Shown here one piece after another: positions 45,101-56,587 of a stretch of 64,000 nt of DNA (its first letter is position 1; every line of letters starts with the position of its first letter). Both the position numbers and the translations under genes were made by a program. Under the pieces are notes generated by a model. The model searched no databases, was not told the origin of the DNA, and saw only the letters and a program-made list of their open reading frames with translations. Source of the stretch: Tetragonia tetragonoides (taxonomy: Eukaryota > Streptophyta > Magnoliopsida > Caryophyllales > Aizoaceae); assembly GCA_038025085.1 (NCBI GenBank), contig CM076144.1:33353501-33417500 (forward strand), written 5' to 3'.

Positions 45101-46528
45101 ATGGGAATAAGTGGTAGAGGTAGACCTCGCAAGAATATACTTTCTTCTTCAGTTTCTTCGTCTGATCCCACTGATGGTACTCATAAGAGCAATAGTATAG
45201 CGGCTAAGGAGAATAGTGAAACCCAGATAAAATCTCCGAAATCAAGATCGCCAGTTACTCTTGGTGATTTTCTTCCGTCAACATCACAGGGCATTAATGG
45301 TGGCTCTCATGGTGATTCTAATGGTGATGCTACTAGGTGTGATACTGCCCCTGTCGACAATCCTCAATCAGGTACTTTACAAGATGAATTGGAACAATTG
45401 GGCTTTATTAACCGTAATTCTTCATCTAATGTGGATAATCAGTTGAATAATTCTGGTGAAGAAATTCTTGTGAATCATGCTATGCCTTTTAATGAGAGTA
45501 ACCCTAATAATAATGCTAGAGCTAATAACGGGGTTTGAGGGACTAGCAAAAGATGGACTAATGAAAATCGTAACAAAAAGGGTATTTCACTCAACTATAT
45601 AACTGAGATCAAGAACATGGAGTCTGTCCAGATTGATATAGAGGATATGGAAGAGGAGATTGAATGTTGAAAAAATTCTTTAGTTAGGATTGTTATTGGA
45701 GGAAATCCTAAACTCTCTGTTGTGCAAGAATTCATTGATTCAAAATTGAATCATGTTGACAAACCTAGATTGCATCTGCATGCCAAGGGATGGTATTTCA
45801 TTCATTTTCAGTCAGCATAGGACAGGGATGTGATTCTAAAGGGTGGTCCATGGAACCTAGGTGGCAGAACCTTTTTACTCAAACCATGGACTGCTGACTT
45901 TAGACTTGACAAAGATGAATTTTTAAAGGTTCCCGCCATTTGGATGAGATTTCCTGGGCTTGATGTACAAATGTGGTCTGCAAGAAGCCTAAGTAAGCTA
46001 GCTAGTTGTTTTGTGATCCCTTTGTTTGCAGACAAGTACACTTCAGAGAAGGAGCAAATATCATTTGCTAGAGTCTTGATAGAAGTTGATGTTAGTGAGG
46101 AGTTACCAGATGATATCCCCATTACTTCTGTTTTGCTGGGTAGTTTCAAGCAAATGGTGTACTATAAATGGGTACCCTTTTTTTGTCACTCATGTAAGCA
46201 GCTAGGCCATAGAACTTTTGAATGCAGGAGGAACAAGGGGTCTGGAAGGCAACCTATTGAGGGTTCTCGGAATAGCGGGGAAGTTCAGAGTTCAGGTGTG
46301 AGCCAGCGTAATGAGATAGTGGAAGTTGTAGAGGGTCTTCATGAGGAGAATGTTGGAGATGAGAAATCTCCTGAGGAGATTGCTTTCCAGATGGTATATG
46401 CCAAGAAATCTTTAAAGCAGAATAAACAAGCTCAGGTTGGGGGGGTCAAACACAATCGCAGACTAGGACTCTTAATGAGGCACATCATGGTGATCAGGTT
46501 TGTATTCAAAACCAATTTGGGTGTTTAA
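45101..46528 (+). pseudogene. LINE ORF1: DUF4283 and CCHC zinc knuckle protein, three in-frame stops
   Basis: ATG 45101 (MGISGRGRPRKNILSS). Order: a basic Ser/Asn-rich N-terminus; a DUF4283 region (VRIVIGGNPKLSVVQEFI ... DRDVILKGGPWNLGGRTFLL) and FLKVPAIWMRFPGL; then a CCHC knuckle, CHSCKQLGHRTFEC (CX2CX4HX4C, near residue 363). The frame is kept throughout but stops occur at 45536-45538 (TGA), 45668-45670 (TGA) and 45818-45820 (TAG). The second replaces the Trp usual in the IEYWKN motif of this family. The protein would bind LINE RNA in the retrotransposition particle. Not functional as read. Confidence 0.85.
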
Positions 46529-46646
46529 ATCCTAGTAAAAATTTTGAATCAGGAATGCAGCCTATCACGCAGAGTGGGATGATTTTAGAGATATCAGCTT
46601 AGTTGGTTGATAAAGGAGGAGGTGTGTCCCAAACCTCTGGTATGAA

Positions 46647-49600
46647 ATGAAAGTTTGTATTTAGAATGTGAGGGGGCTTAATACCCTTACACAACAAGAG
46701 GTTAAGAACCTATTGTTGGTAAATAAAGTTGATATTGTGAGTTTGCTTGAAACAAAAATAAGTGAAGGTAATGCCAGGAAAATTGTTAAAAAAATGTTTC
46801 CTCAGTGGGAATGTCTCTTCAATTACTCTGCTCATCATTATGGGAGATTTTGGGTGTTGTGGAATCCACCAAAGGTTGATAGTCACTTGTAGAGTTGTTC
46901 TAGTCAAGTGATAAATTGTTGGGTTAAATCTTTATGTAGTAATTTCGTTGGAAGAATGTCCTTTATGTATGCTGCAAATAGGGCTAGTGATGGAGGAAAC
47001 CTATGGGCAGACCTCATTGACCAAGATAACACTATGCCTTGGTTAATAGGGGATGATTTTAATGTAGTCATGCAAGCCGAGGAAAAGATTAGTTCTACTG
47101 GGATTATTGAGAGTTAAGTGGATGATTTTGTCGACTGTGTTGATAGCGTTGGCCTGACTGATATGTAAGCTACTGGGGATTTATTTACTTGGTCTAATAG
47201 ACATCACGTAAATGATAGGGTCTGGTGTAAACTAGATCGAGTTATGGTGAATGGGCAATGGTTCCTGAATTCTATTGAAGCTTATACAGTGTTCCTACCA
47301 CCAGAAATATCTGATCACTCTCCTGCTCTGCTGAGTATCCTAGAGCAATCTCAATTTCAGATTAAAACCTTCAAATTTCTTAATTTCTGGGTTTAGGATG
47401 AACATTTCATCCAGACGGTGCAGAAGGGGTAGGATAAGCATGTGGAGGGTAATAAAATGTTCAGATTAGTCCAAAAGCTAAAAATGTTGAAAAGTGATCT
47501 GAAAAGCCTGCATAGAAGTAAGTACTCTAACTTCTCTCAAAGGACAAGTTTAGCTTGAGAGACATTGTGTGCTATACAACAACAATTGCAGACAAACCTG
47601 CTGAATAGTCAATTACATGATGATGAGAAGAAAGCCTTTCAAGTGTTTGTAAAGCTTAGAAGAGCAGAATTAAGCATGTATTCTCAGAGCTAAAGTGGAG
47701 TTTCTAAAGCAATCTAATGAAAATCTCAGATATTTTCATGCAAGGGTTGCTGAGCAGAAAAGTAGGAAATACATAAGCATATAACAGGGATTGATGGCAC
47801 CATTCATTCTGATCCACAAGGGGTTGAAATGGCTTTCTTACAGTGTTACCAAGGTTTGTTGGGAACTGAAGAACGAGTTATTCCCATTGATTGGGAGGTT
47901 TTTCTTAGGGACCTATTCTTAAGGAAGATCATAAAAGAATATTGTTAGCTCCAGTACAAGATAATGAGATTAAGGCAGTATTGTTCTCCATTTCTGAAGA
48001 TAAAAGTCCAGGGGTAGATGGGTATACATCAGGATTCTTTAAAGGAGCATGGTCTGTTGTTGGCTCAAAGCTTTGTGAGGCTGTGAAAGATGTTGTTAGA
48101 AAGAAAAAAATTCTCAGGCAGATTAATGCTACATTGATTTCCTTGATACCTAAGGGTGAGATTCCAGCAAGTGTTTCTGAGTATCGACCTATTTCCTGTT
48201 GCACGGTGATATACAAAACTATCACCAAAATTCTTACTAGGAGGCTGCAGAGTATCTTGCAAGATATTATTAGCCTAGAACAAAATGCATTCATCAAGGG
48301 TAGAAGTATTCATGACAATATCAGTTTGGCACAAGAGCTTGTGAAACATTATGAAAGGAAGCACATATCCCCTCGAGCAATAATAAAAGTTGATGTGAAA
48401 AAAGCATAAGACTCCGTGAGTTGGAAATTTCTGGAGAAAGTTCTTTGGGGATTTGAGTTTCCTGATGAGATGGTGGAGTTGATTATGGCTTGCGTTTCTA
48501 CAGCCACTTATTCGCTGAATATTAATGGCAGTCCAAAAGGTTATTTTCAAGGTAGAATCGATCTAAGACAAGGGGATCCTATGTCCCCTTATCTTTTCGT
48601 CCTCTTCATGGAATACTTATCAAGACAATTGCAGCAAGTTCATGATCTACCGGGCTATCATTGGCACCCTAGATGTGCTAGATTGAAGATTACTCATTTA
48701 GCATTTGCAGACGATCTGCTGATATTCACGAGAGGGATGTTCTTTCTATTAAGACTATCTTGGCTTAGTTTCATAAATTTGCTGATATGTGAGGTTTACA
48801 AGCTAACCCTGCAAAAAGATGTATATATTTTGGTGGAATGAATAGGGAGTAATTGAGCAGGTGCTGCAAGATACATGTTTATCTGAAGGAGTTTTTCCCT
48901 TCAAATACATAGGAATTTCTCTTACTGCATCCAGACTCTCCAGGGCCTTGTGTAGACCACTCATTGATAAAATGGTGATGAAAATTAAGCATTGGGCCAA
49001 CTGTTTTCTCTCATATGCAGGTAGGGCTCAACTGATCAAATCAGTGTTATTCAGTGTACAAGCCTATTGGGGTTCTGTGTTCTTGTTGCCTAGAGAGGTG
49101 ATCAAGGATTTGGAAATTTTGTGTAGAGATTTTTTTTCGGGGACATAAGCGAGATGATAAAAAGATACACATGGTAAGTTGGGCTGCAATCTGTAAACCT
49201 CATACATGAAGGGGGGTATTGACATAAAGGAAATATTGAGCTGGAACAAGGCTTGTATAAGCAAGAGACTGTGGTATGTGGACTATTCACAAACTACAGT
49301 TTGGGCAGAATGGATTACGGTGTATTACCTCAGACATAAGGATTTGTGGTCAGTGGAAACTAAAAAAAATGATTCTTGGTTATGAAGAGGTGTAATGAAG
49401 GTCAGAGATGAGATTTTGCTGGCTAGTGGTAGTGTGGATAATGCCAAAAGCCTACTGCAATCTTGGTTTCAGAATGGAAAGTTCAAGATATCTGAAGCCT
49501 ATGACTTCTTGCGCAGTAAAGAACGTTCAGTTCATTGGCAAAAGGTGATATGGTCCCCATTATCTGTTCCTAAGCATAGAGTAATTGCTTGGTTTGCCGC

Positions 49601-49985
49601 CAAAAAGAGATTACCCACAGTTGACAACCTTAATAAGCGTGGGCTTCAACTGGACCAGTACAGCAAATTTTGTAGTTCAGGTGAGGATAATGCAGATCAC
49701 TTATTTTTTCAATGACAGTTTAACAATGTTATCTGGGCATATTTTTTGTGTTGGCTGGGTATCATCAGGAGACCTTGGTGTCTCTCCAGGGAATTGAAAT
49801 GGACGAAAAAATATTGCAGAGGGAAGAGAATAATTTGTAATAAAATTCGCACAGCTACTCTCGTAGGGGTGGTTTAGGAGATATGGTGTGAAAGAAATTC
49901 TCGCTTGTTTGGTGGCATGCATAGAACCATGCAACAGGTTGAATAGTGTCCAGTCTACTGTCTGCATTAGAGCATTTGCCAAGTA
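46647..49985 (+). pseudogene. LINE ORF2: endonuclease and reverse transcriptase, degraded
   Basis: ATG 46647. Apurinic-type endonuclease: NVRGLNTLTQQEV, LLETKIS, WLIGDDFNVV and SDHSPALL. Reverse transcriptase from about 47940: DKSPGVDGYTSGFFK, PISCCTVIYKTITKIL, LRQGDPMSPYLFVLFMEYLS and the catalytic FADD in LAFADDLLIF. The C-terminus has a zf-RVT-like block (PLSVPKHRVIAWFAAKKRLP ... NADHLFFQ). The frame changes between endonuclease and RT (before 47942) and again near 48740. Stops include TAG at 46662-46664, where the WNVRGL motif needs Trp, TAG at 46890 and TAA after VDVKKA (48407). The last Trp-like stop pattern suggests decay by C-to-T changes. Confidence 0.85.
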
Positions 49986-50219
49986 TCCGGAGCATGAAGT
50001 TTTGAGGTGTTTGAGACAGTGATTTACGGCTTTCTTTTTCTCTTGAAATTGTTATAGTGTAGGGGTTGTTAAGGTTGTTGTATAGTTGTTGGAGGATGGT
50101 GTGTTGGCAGGCCTCATAATTCATGATGTATGCACTGTTCTTTAGCCCATTGGATGCCACATTGGTAATCCATTGGAGAATGGAATATAAACAACTAACC
50201 ATTTTCCAAAAAAAAAAAA

Positions 50220-51145
50220 TTCTAGCCCTTTTGTGGAACTCTTATTAATTTTCATATATTTCCTTTATATAGGATCCTCTTTTCGCCTATTATTGTGCCA
50301 TTTAGGTAGCAAGTAATATGAATTTGGGGACCAGATATGCACAAGATCGATGGTATCATGCAACATTTTGTGGGCTAACAATCACGTTAATTGAGCTGAA
50401 GAGATCTCCACTTCCGTAAATGATGAACTACCAACTGAAGCAAATGGTTACTATGCATGTTGGGACTTGAGAATCGCACTCGGGTATATGTATTTTAGTT
50501 ATTGCCTTGTTAGCAGTTTTTTATTTTTGATATTGATTTAGTATATTTTAGGGTTATTTTGATGTAAATGTTCGTATGACTCTTCTATAGATGAAAATCT
50601 CCTATTCCCCTCTTAACAAAAATTTTCTAAAAGTCAAATTAAGTTAATGCTCTTAAACTTGATGATTTGGGAATAGAGAAATTAAGTTAACTAAAGGAGA
50701 TGTTAATTCTTAACCTCAGTACTTCAGACTATCGTTAGTAAAACTGTATTTTTTAAATATTGAATAAAAAAATATAAAATATCTCGAAAATGCTTTTTTC
50801 AATTAACCGAATTCCCTAAAATCAGGAACCGAAATCGAAAAAGAATACTAGGTTCAATTTACCATTTTAACCAGAAAATTAGATTCTATTAACTGAATTT
50901 CCAAGCGATTTTTGATTTTACCATTCAATTTTTCGCTTTCAGATTTTCTGGACACCCTTACTATCAACGGCTAGGGCAGTAGGGACGCCCTAGGATTGGC
51001 TTGGTCCCTGGATTTGTCCAGGATGTAGTGTTAACAATAAATACCATGTCGACGACGTTGTGTTTATCCTAGCTACCATAGGTTGATTTTTTCTTTTTTA
51101 TTTATGTTGTTTTGCTTATTCATTTATTTATTTATCTTGCAACTA
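50220..51145. other. Spacer between two LINE insertions, no gene seen
   Basis: AT-rich, no recognisable frame. 50810-50960 repeats 'attaaccgaattccc / attaactgaatttcc / cattcaatttttcg' words, likely a decayed 'hAT-like gaaccgaat' MITE. Confidence 0.35.
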
Positions 51146-51161
51146 TCAACAATATAAATAG

Positions 51162-51917
51162 TAGCAACTGCAAAAAAAAAACCCTGGCCTCCCTTTTCTC
51201 TCAATTCTTGAAGCTTTATAGGGTATGAAATCGGGGCTGTCGTTGGTCATCTACCAGCGATAAGCCCCTCTTTGTACTAGATTTTTCCATTTTTCATTGT
51301 TATTTGGCTTTTTAATTGAGTAGGTCAATAAATTTCGCTCCATTGTGAGGTTTTAATCGCTCCTTTTGGTGACATTTTGATCAAACCAATTGTGAGATTA
51401 ATTTGACTCCTTTTGTGAGGTTCATTTTGACTCCATTTGTGAGGTTCACTTTGACTCCTTTTTGTGAGAATTATCTCTTCATCTTTGGAGGGTTGATAGT
51501 TTGTGGTTTATGGAGTACGGTTGGGTGTCCTCTGCTCGGAGGATTTTCTTCTTGGCTATAGGACATCTTTGTCTCTATTTAATTAGTTCGGAATTGAAGG
51601 TAGAACATGAAGTTGATAGTTTGCGGCTTTAGTTCGTTCGTACGGTGATACCGCGGATCTTATTCTTCAAGAGGCAGTCTACAATATCAGAGTTATGCAT
51701 TCATCGAGACTATGGCAGGATCTTCAGCAAAGAGGTTGTGATATGGAAAACAACGATAAAAAGGAAGCTTTTCGGAATTGTCAAATCTCAAGTGCTTGAT
51801 AGTCTTTCAATTAGAATGATTTCTGATGTTTTAGATCCGTTCGTTGTTGAATTTGGTATCGTTTGTAGATGCCGTATGGCCTATTATTAATGCAATTTCT
51901 ATTTTTTCCCTCAAAAA
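51162..51917 (+). mobile_element. Internally deleted LINE with perfect 16-bp target duplication
   Basis: ATCAACAATATAAATA occurs at 51146-51161 and 51918-51933. The insert starts GTAGCAACTGC then ten A and CCCTGGCCTCCC (L1-leader-like) and ends with an L1-like 3' UTR, 'gtatggcctattattaatgcaatttc...ccctcaaaaa'. About 756 bp, no RT. The middle repeats 'ttttgtgaggttcattttgactcc' three to four times (51370-51465). An 81-codon frame (51645-51890) is not recognised. Confidence 0.8.
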
Positions 51918-52015
51918 ATCAACAATATAAATAAGTTAGTTAGAAGTAATAATCAAAGGTACTGGCAATCATATCTCTATTTATTTTAGTAAGATATTTA
52001 AAGTACATATATTTA

Positions 52016-52098
52016 CTCCTTCTTGGACCTATTCGGTGCAAACAGGATTAATCTTGGTCCAAAAGGTTTGGATAAATCTATGGTCTAACCAAAAAAAA
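52016..52098 (+). mobile_element. 5'-truncated SINE with 16-bp target duplication
   Basis: AAAGTACATATATTTA at 52000-52015 and again at 52099-52114. The 80-base body, ggtgcaaacaggattaatc...ggtctaacc plus A-tail, is the 3' part of the SINE at 43847-44030, in opposite orientation. No A or B box remains. Confidence 0.88.
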
Positions 52099-52114
52099 AA
52101 AGTACATATATTTA

Positions 52115-52767
52115 TCTTATTACTCTCCCAACTCCCAAGTTGATTTTTTTTTTGTTGAAATTGCAAGGACTGCACTTGTTTTGACGATAATTAAACTCGA
52201 TTCTAATTTTTTGTGGGTACGACTCAGGAATATGCCACTGCACCCCAATTAAGCTCGCTCTCCCAAATCTAATTAAATACTTAAGGTGTGGTTTTCCACT
52301 TATCTAGTAATTAATCAATTCAATCTACTTTAATGACGTTTAGTTTTGTTCAGGTCACTTCAGTAAAATATTTTTTTCTCTCGCTGCACATCTAACAATT
52401 CAGTTTAGCTCAATGAGCAGCACCTAGTAACAGTCTAAATTTATATGTAACTTGTATGGTACTGGTTTTTTATCTCCCTGAACTAAAAAAATTCAGAAAA
52501 AAAAACACTCAAACAATACCGAATATACATTGTATTGATTTTTATACCTATCCATAAAAATACATTATAAATTTATGTTTCTGACTATATATAGCTGTAT
52601 ATGATCTATTACAAAGCTGGTCCCAAAAGGGGGAGTTCACACATCATAAATAAACCACCTTGACAATAGAACCACAAGTCCACAACAGTACTCTTCATAG
52701 TTTTGAGTACTTTTGAGTACCTCTTTTGCTCTTTTGTAGCTTCCTGAAAGCGAGAAAGATATACACC
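52115..52767 (+). promoter_or_regulatory. Upstream region of the GMC pseudogene
   Basis: Non-coding. TATATATAG at about 52587 is the best TATA candidate, roughly 180 bases before the ATG at 52768; TCATAAATAAACC at 52645 is another. 52330-52440 has 'cagttcag/cagtttagctca' words like the MITEs in the lipoxygenase intron. Confidence 0.35.
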
Positions 52768-52898
52768 ATGGAATTTTGGCGGTGGAGAATTCCATTCACT
52801 TCTCTGTGTATCATCATTTCAATATTCTGCTCTACTACTTGTTACTCTGAAAAAGGTAAGCATTAAGTAAGAAAGGCAAAGCTACATTTTACATTCTT

Positions 52899-53045
52899 CA
52901 TCCGTTCCAAAAAAATGTCGACGCTTGCTTTTTCATGATTTCCAAAAGTACACTATTTAAATTGAATCTAATAAAATAATGGACGGTGAAAGTTCACGTA
53001 TTTTGACCTACAAAAAGCAAGCGTCAAGTTTTTTTGAAATGAAGT
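52899..53045. mobile_element. Palindromic Stowaway-like MITE in GMC intron 1
   Basis: 'cttcatccgttccaaaaaaatg' and 'gcaagcgtcaagtttttttgaaatgaag' are inverted, with an inner GACGCTTGCTTTT against AAAAAGCAAGCGTC. About 147 bp. The end motif is related to the CTCCGTCCC Stowaway termini. Confidence 0.65.
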
Positions 53046-54973
53046 AAATATAAGGAAATTGTTTCAATTATTATGAGTATGCATTGTACGTTAATATCTA
53101 TAGGTTTCATGGTATGATGGTACTAATTGATTTCGTATGCAGCTCCAAACTACTCATTCACGAGGTCAGCAACATATGCACCATAGTGTCCCACTATGAT
53201 TACATAGTTGTTGGTGGGGGTATGGCAGGGTGTGCATTGGCGGCCACCCTTTCAGAGGTGGGCCATGTCTTGCTCCTCGAGCGTGGCAAGGCCCCCTATG
53301 GAGACAAAACCCTGGAGAATTTGGCCGGGTTTGGGTCAAACCTAGGTGATGATTCCCCATCCGCAACAGCCCAACCATTTGTTTCGGAGGGCGGGGTGTA
53401 CAATGTACGGGCCTGAGTCCTAGGAGGTGGTTCAGCCATTAATGCTGGTTTCTACACCCGGGCTAGCCTGGAATATGTTAGTAGAGCGGGCTGGGATGGG
53501 GCCTTTGTGAATGAGTCCTATGGATGGGTGGAAAGGAAAGTGGCCTTTAGGCCAAAAATGCTTGGGTTTCAATCAGCCTTTAAAGATGGGCTGGTGGAAG
53601 TTGGTGTAAGGCCCTAAAATGGCTTAACATATGATGATATGTATGGGACAAAAATTGGAGGGACTATATTTGATGCCCATGGAAAAAGGCACTCGGCTGC
53701 TAATTTGTTAGAGTATGCAACTCCTAATCGGACCACTGTTTATTTGTTTGCCACGGTGCATAAGATCTTGTTTCGCACCAAAGGTAAGGATCTAACCCCT
53801 TTCTAGAAGATATGTGGTGATTTGATACTATCATATAATTGACCATTGGATATCTTGGTGAAATAGTTAAGATTGAGGTGTTGGTATATTAATACGACCC
53901 AATTTCTAATCCCCTACATATATGTATATTACTTATATTATATTGATCTTAGTGTTTCATCTGATGTACCACAAGCAAAATAAAATGTAGCAGACCAAAG
54001 TGGTCGTGAGAGTTATTTGCTAGTTCGTCTAATTACACGAATTTTGATTGTTAATATGTGAAAAGTTAAAAAGATTTATAATGTACTATAACTTTTACTT
54101 GATTCATTTTCAATAGTAGAGTTTCTAAGGAGAATGATAGGTTGACCCTGTGTGTTGGCAACCCATATCGATGATTAGAGTATTTGATACGGAAACCTGA
54201 CACCTACTCTTTAATTTAAATTCAAATTGTGGGGGATCTTTACAAAATAACCCAATAAAATTGTGGGGGTTGCTAACTCATAGGTTTCGCCAAACATAAG
54301 GAGAATGATAGGTTGTCCCTGTGGATCAGTAATCCACATTGACCACATATGTTTATTTGTATATTCACCATAATCATTATTGATCAAAGTTGTATTTTAG
54401 AATCCGTGAAAAATCAAATGACAAGATTTTACTGGGATAAAGGGAGTAGCATTTTCCGATTATTCATTAGTTATTCTTAAACTATTCATTCTAAGTGGGA
54501 TTGGACTCGAAACAGGGCAATATTCTCAAAGGCCAAGAGCTTATGGTGTGATCTTCAGAGATTCAAAGGGAATAAAGCACAAAGCATACCTAAAACCAGT
54601 AGGTGATCAAAATAATGAGATAATTATATCAGCTGGTGCAATTGGAAGCCCTCAACTATTAATGCTAAGTGGGATTGGACCTGCTACCCATCTTAAGCAA
54701 CATGGAATTAAGTTGGTTGTGGATCAGCGAATGGTAGGCCAAGGCATGGCTGATAGTCCAATGAATGGTGTAATTATTCCTTCTCCTAATCCTATTGAGC
54801 TTTCTCTCACTGAAGTTGTTGGTATCACTGACTTTGGTGGTTATATTGAAGCTGCTAGCGGTTTAGCCTTTGCAAATGCTGTCCTTCACTCTCTCCCTAC
54901 AGCTTCTCAGGTTTTGATTCTCATCCCTTGGTTTGTGTAAATATTTTCTTTGGTTAATGCTTATTCACCCCTG

Positions 54974-55070
54974 TCCTCCGTCCCACTTTAATTGTCCACG
55001 TTGATATTTGTGACTCAAATTGTTAGGAGTCACAAATATCAAAGTGGTGGACGATAAATTTAGGACGGAG
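54974..55070. mobile_element. Hairpin MITE in GMC intron 3
   Basis: CTCCGTCCCACTTTAATTG on the left and, on the opposite strand, CTCCGTCCTAAATTTATCG on the right. The arms continue with GTCCAC and GATATTTGTGACTC, closing on AAATTGTTAG. About 97 bp, nearly a perfect hairpin. Confidence 0.75.
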
Positions 55071-56587
55071 GAGTAATTTATAGGCATTAAGGTTTGTCGT
55101 AATGGCCGTTATCAGTAGAGCAAAAACGAGTTTAAAGTTTAGACGTCGATATACATATGAGTTTTTAAAATTGTTCTAAGATCAGCTCCCCTTCAGTCAT
55201 TCTCTTTTGAGGCGGTTCATGTATGACATCAAAAATAAAAAAAGTGTTGTACATACTTGTCTTAATAGACTTGACCACAAACTAGTTTTTTAATTTGCTT
55301 GTACCATTACTTGTACTTGAGAATGTGATTCAAAATTTTGAGTACAGAATCTAAAAACGAATAGTGAAATTCAGGGGAGATTTAATCTTTATATTTTGAG
55401 TCATTTGCAATGAGGTAATGTTTCTAGTTACACAAAGATGTTATACTATGCAAATATTCTATGCAAAAATTTATGCCACTTTTGCAGATTACTCAACTCT
55501 CGAGCAATCCAAATATGGGGCAAAGGACACAAAATGCACAGAAAGCATATGAATTCATGAACACAGTGGCATTGGATAACACTACCTCATTTGCTGGTGG
55601 TATTTTTGAGACAGTTATGGGACCAATTTCCACAGGACATCTTCACCTAAAAACCAACAACCCAAACGACAACCCATCAGTCACATTCAATTACTTCAAA
55701 GAAATTATCAAAAAAAAATTACTTCAAAGAAAAAGAGGACCTTACAAGGTGTGTCAAGGGGTTGAAGATCATAACTAAGATAATTGAATCAAAATCTTCC
55801 TCCAAATTCCGAGATCCCGAAGTGCCAATCAATGACCTTCTAACCATCATGCTTAACCTTCCCCTCAATAAGAGGCCGAGGAGGTCCGACGACTTCGAGT
55901 TTTCGAACCTTGAACAGTTCTGTAAGGATTCGGTAATGACCTTATGGCATTACCATGGGGGTTGCAAAGTTGGCCGTATGGTTGACAAGAATTACAAGGT
56001 TCTTAATGTTAGTGGTTTAAGGGTTGTTGATGGGTCTACATTTAATGGCTCTCCTGGGGCAAATCCTCAAGCCACTGTCATGATGCTTGGGCGGTAAGCA
56101 AAATTTTTGTCTATTATTCTTGTTAGTACGTACTATGGTACATTTGTGTTATTTTCAACAATTTCCTCCATCACGTTCAAAAAAAAAAAAGACATTTTCC
56201 TCCATCAAGAACATATTTTTACAAAAGAAAATAACTTGACAACGTTGTCAATAGTATATTTTCCAAAGTTGAATCACTTAAAAGTTAGGTTGTATGGACA
56301 CAGATACAGACACCGACACTGACACGACACTGATAAGGAGAAAAAAAGGCCTAATAATTAGTGTCGTGTCCTAGTGTGAATTTCGTGTCGGGTCCAGGTG
56401 TGAGGTGTTAGACAAGTGACACTGCACCTATTCATAATGTCCGTACTTCATAACTTAATAAATCGAATTTTCCATCATCTTGCCTAATTGATGGATTTTT
56501 TTTTCTACCTTTCTTTGATGTACATACAGGTACATGGGACAAAGGATTTTGAACAACAGATCTGCAACAGAGGCCAAATTCAACTGA

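Larger units (their letters stand above)
44806..50219 (+). mobile_element. L1-type LINE, nearly full length, decayed
   Basis: Five-prime region from about 44806 (AAAACCCTAGCCTCC, a common LINE leader start), ORF1 (45101-46528), ORF2 with endonuclease, reverse transcriptase and zf-RVT parts (46647-about 49985), a 3' UTR and a poly(A) tract (50207-50218). About 5.4 kb. Many stops and frame changes show it is inactive. The target duplication is not resolved: TTCTAAGC before the start and TTCTAGCC after the tail are suggestive only. Confidence 0.85.
52768..56587 (+). pseudogene. GMC oxidoreductase, HOTHEAD/mandelonitrile lyase-like, five exons, broken
   Basis: Exons by GT/AG sites: 52768-52855, 53143-53783, 54516-54910, 55488-56093, 56530-56587. 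Exon 1 encodes a signal peptide (FTSLCIIISIFCSTTCYS). FAD-binding Rossmann motif VVGGGMAGCALAATLSE; then YNVRA, VLGGGSAINAGFYTRASLEY, GTKIGGTIFDAHGKRHSAAN, SAGAIGSPQLLMLSGIGP (GMC signature 2), VGQGMADSPMNGVIIPSP, and the active-site WHYHGGCKVG followed by LRVVDGSTFNGSPGANPQAT. HOTHEAD-type enzymes act in secreted long-chain hydroxy-acid oxidation for cuticle formation; relatives are mandelonitrile lyases. Breaks: a frame slip before SHYDYIVV; TGA at 53414 where family members have Arg; TAA in VRP*NG (about 53617); and a 28-nt duplication-like insertion after VTFNYFKE (about 55703-55730). The introns carry two MITEs. Confidence 0.88.

Noticed and set aside
45808..46149. Minus-strand 113-codon frame in LINE ORF1
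   Set aside because: It is the shadow of ORF1, whose DUF4283 and zinc-knuckle motifs are on the plus strand.
48275..48550. Minus-strand frames in the LINE RT region
   Set aside because: Antisense shadows of the RT domain.
54490..54505. 'ctaagtgggattggac' duplicated in intron 2 and exon 3 of the GMC gene
   Set aside because: The match is only 16 bases and could be a tiny local duplication; not enough to suggest an alternative exon.
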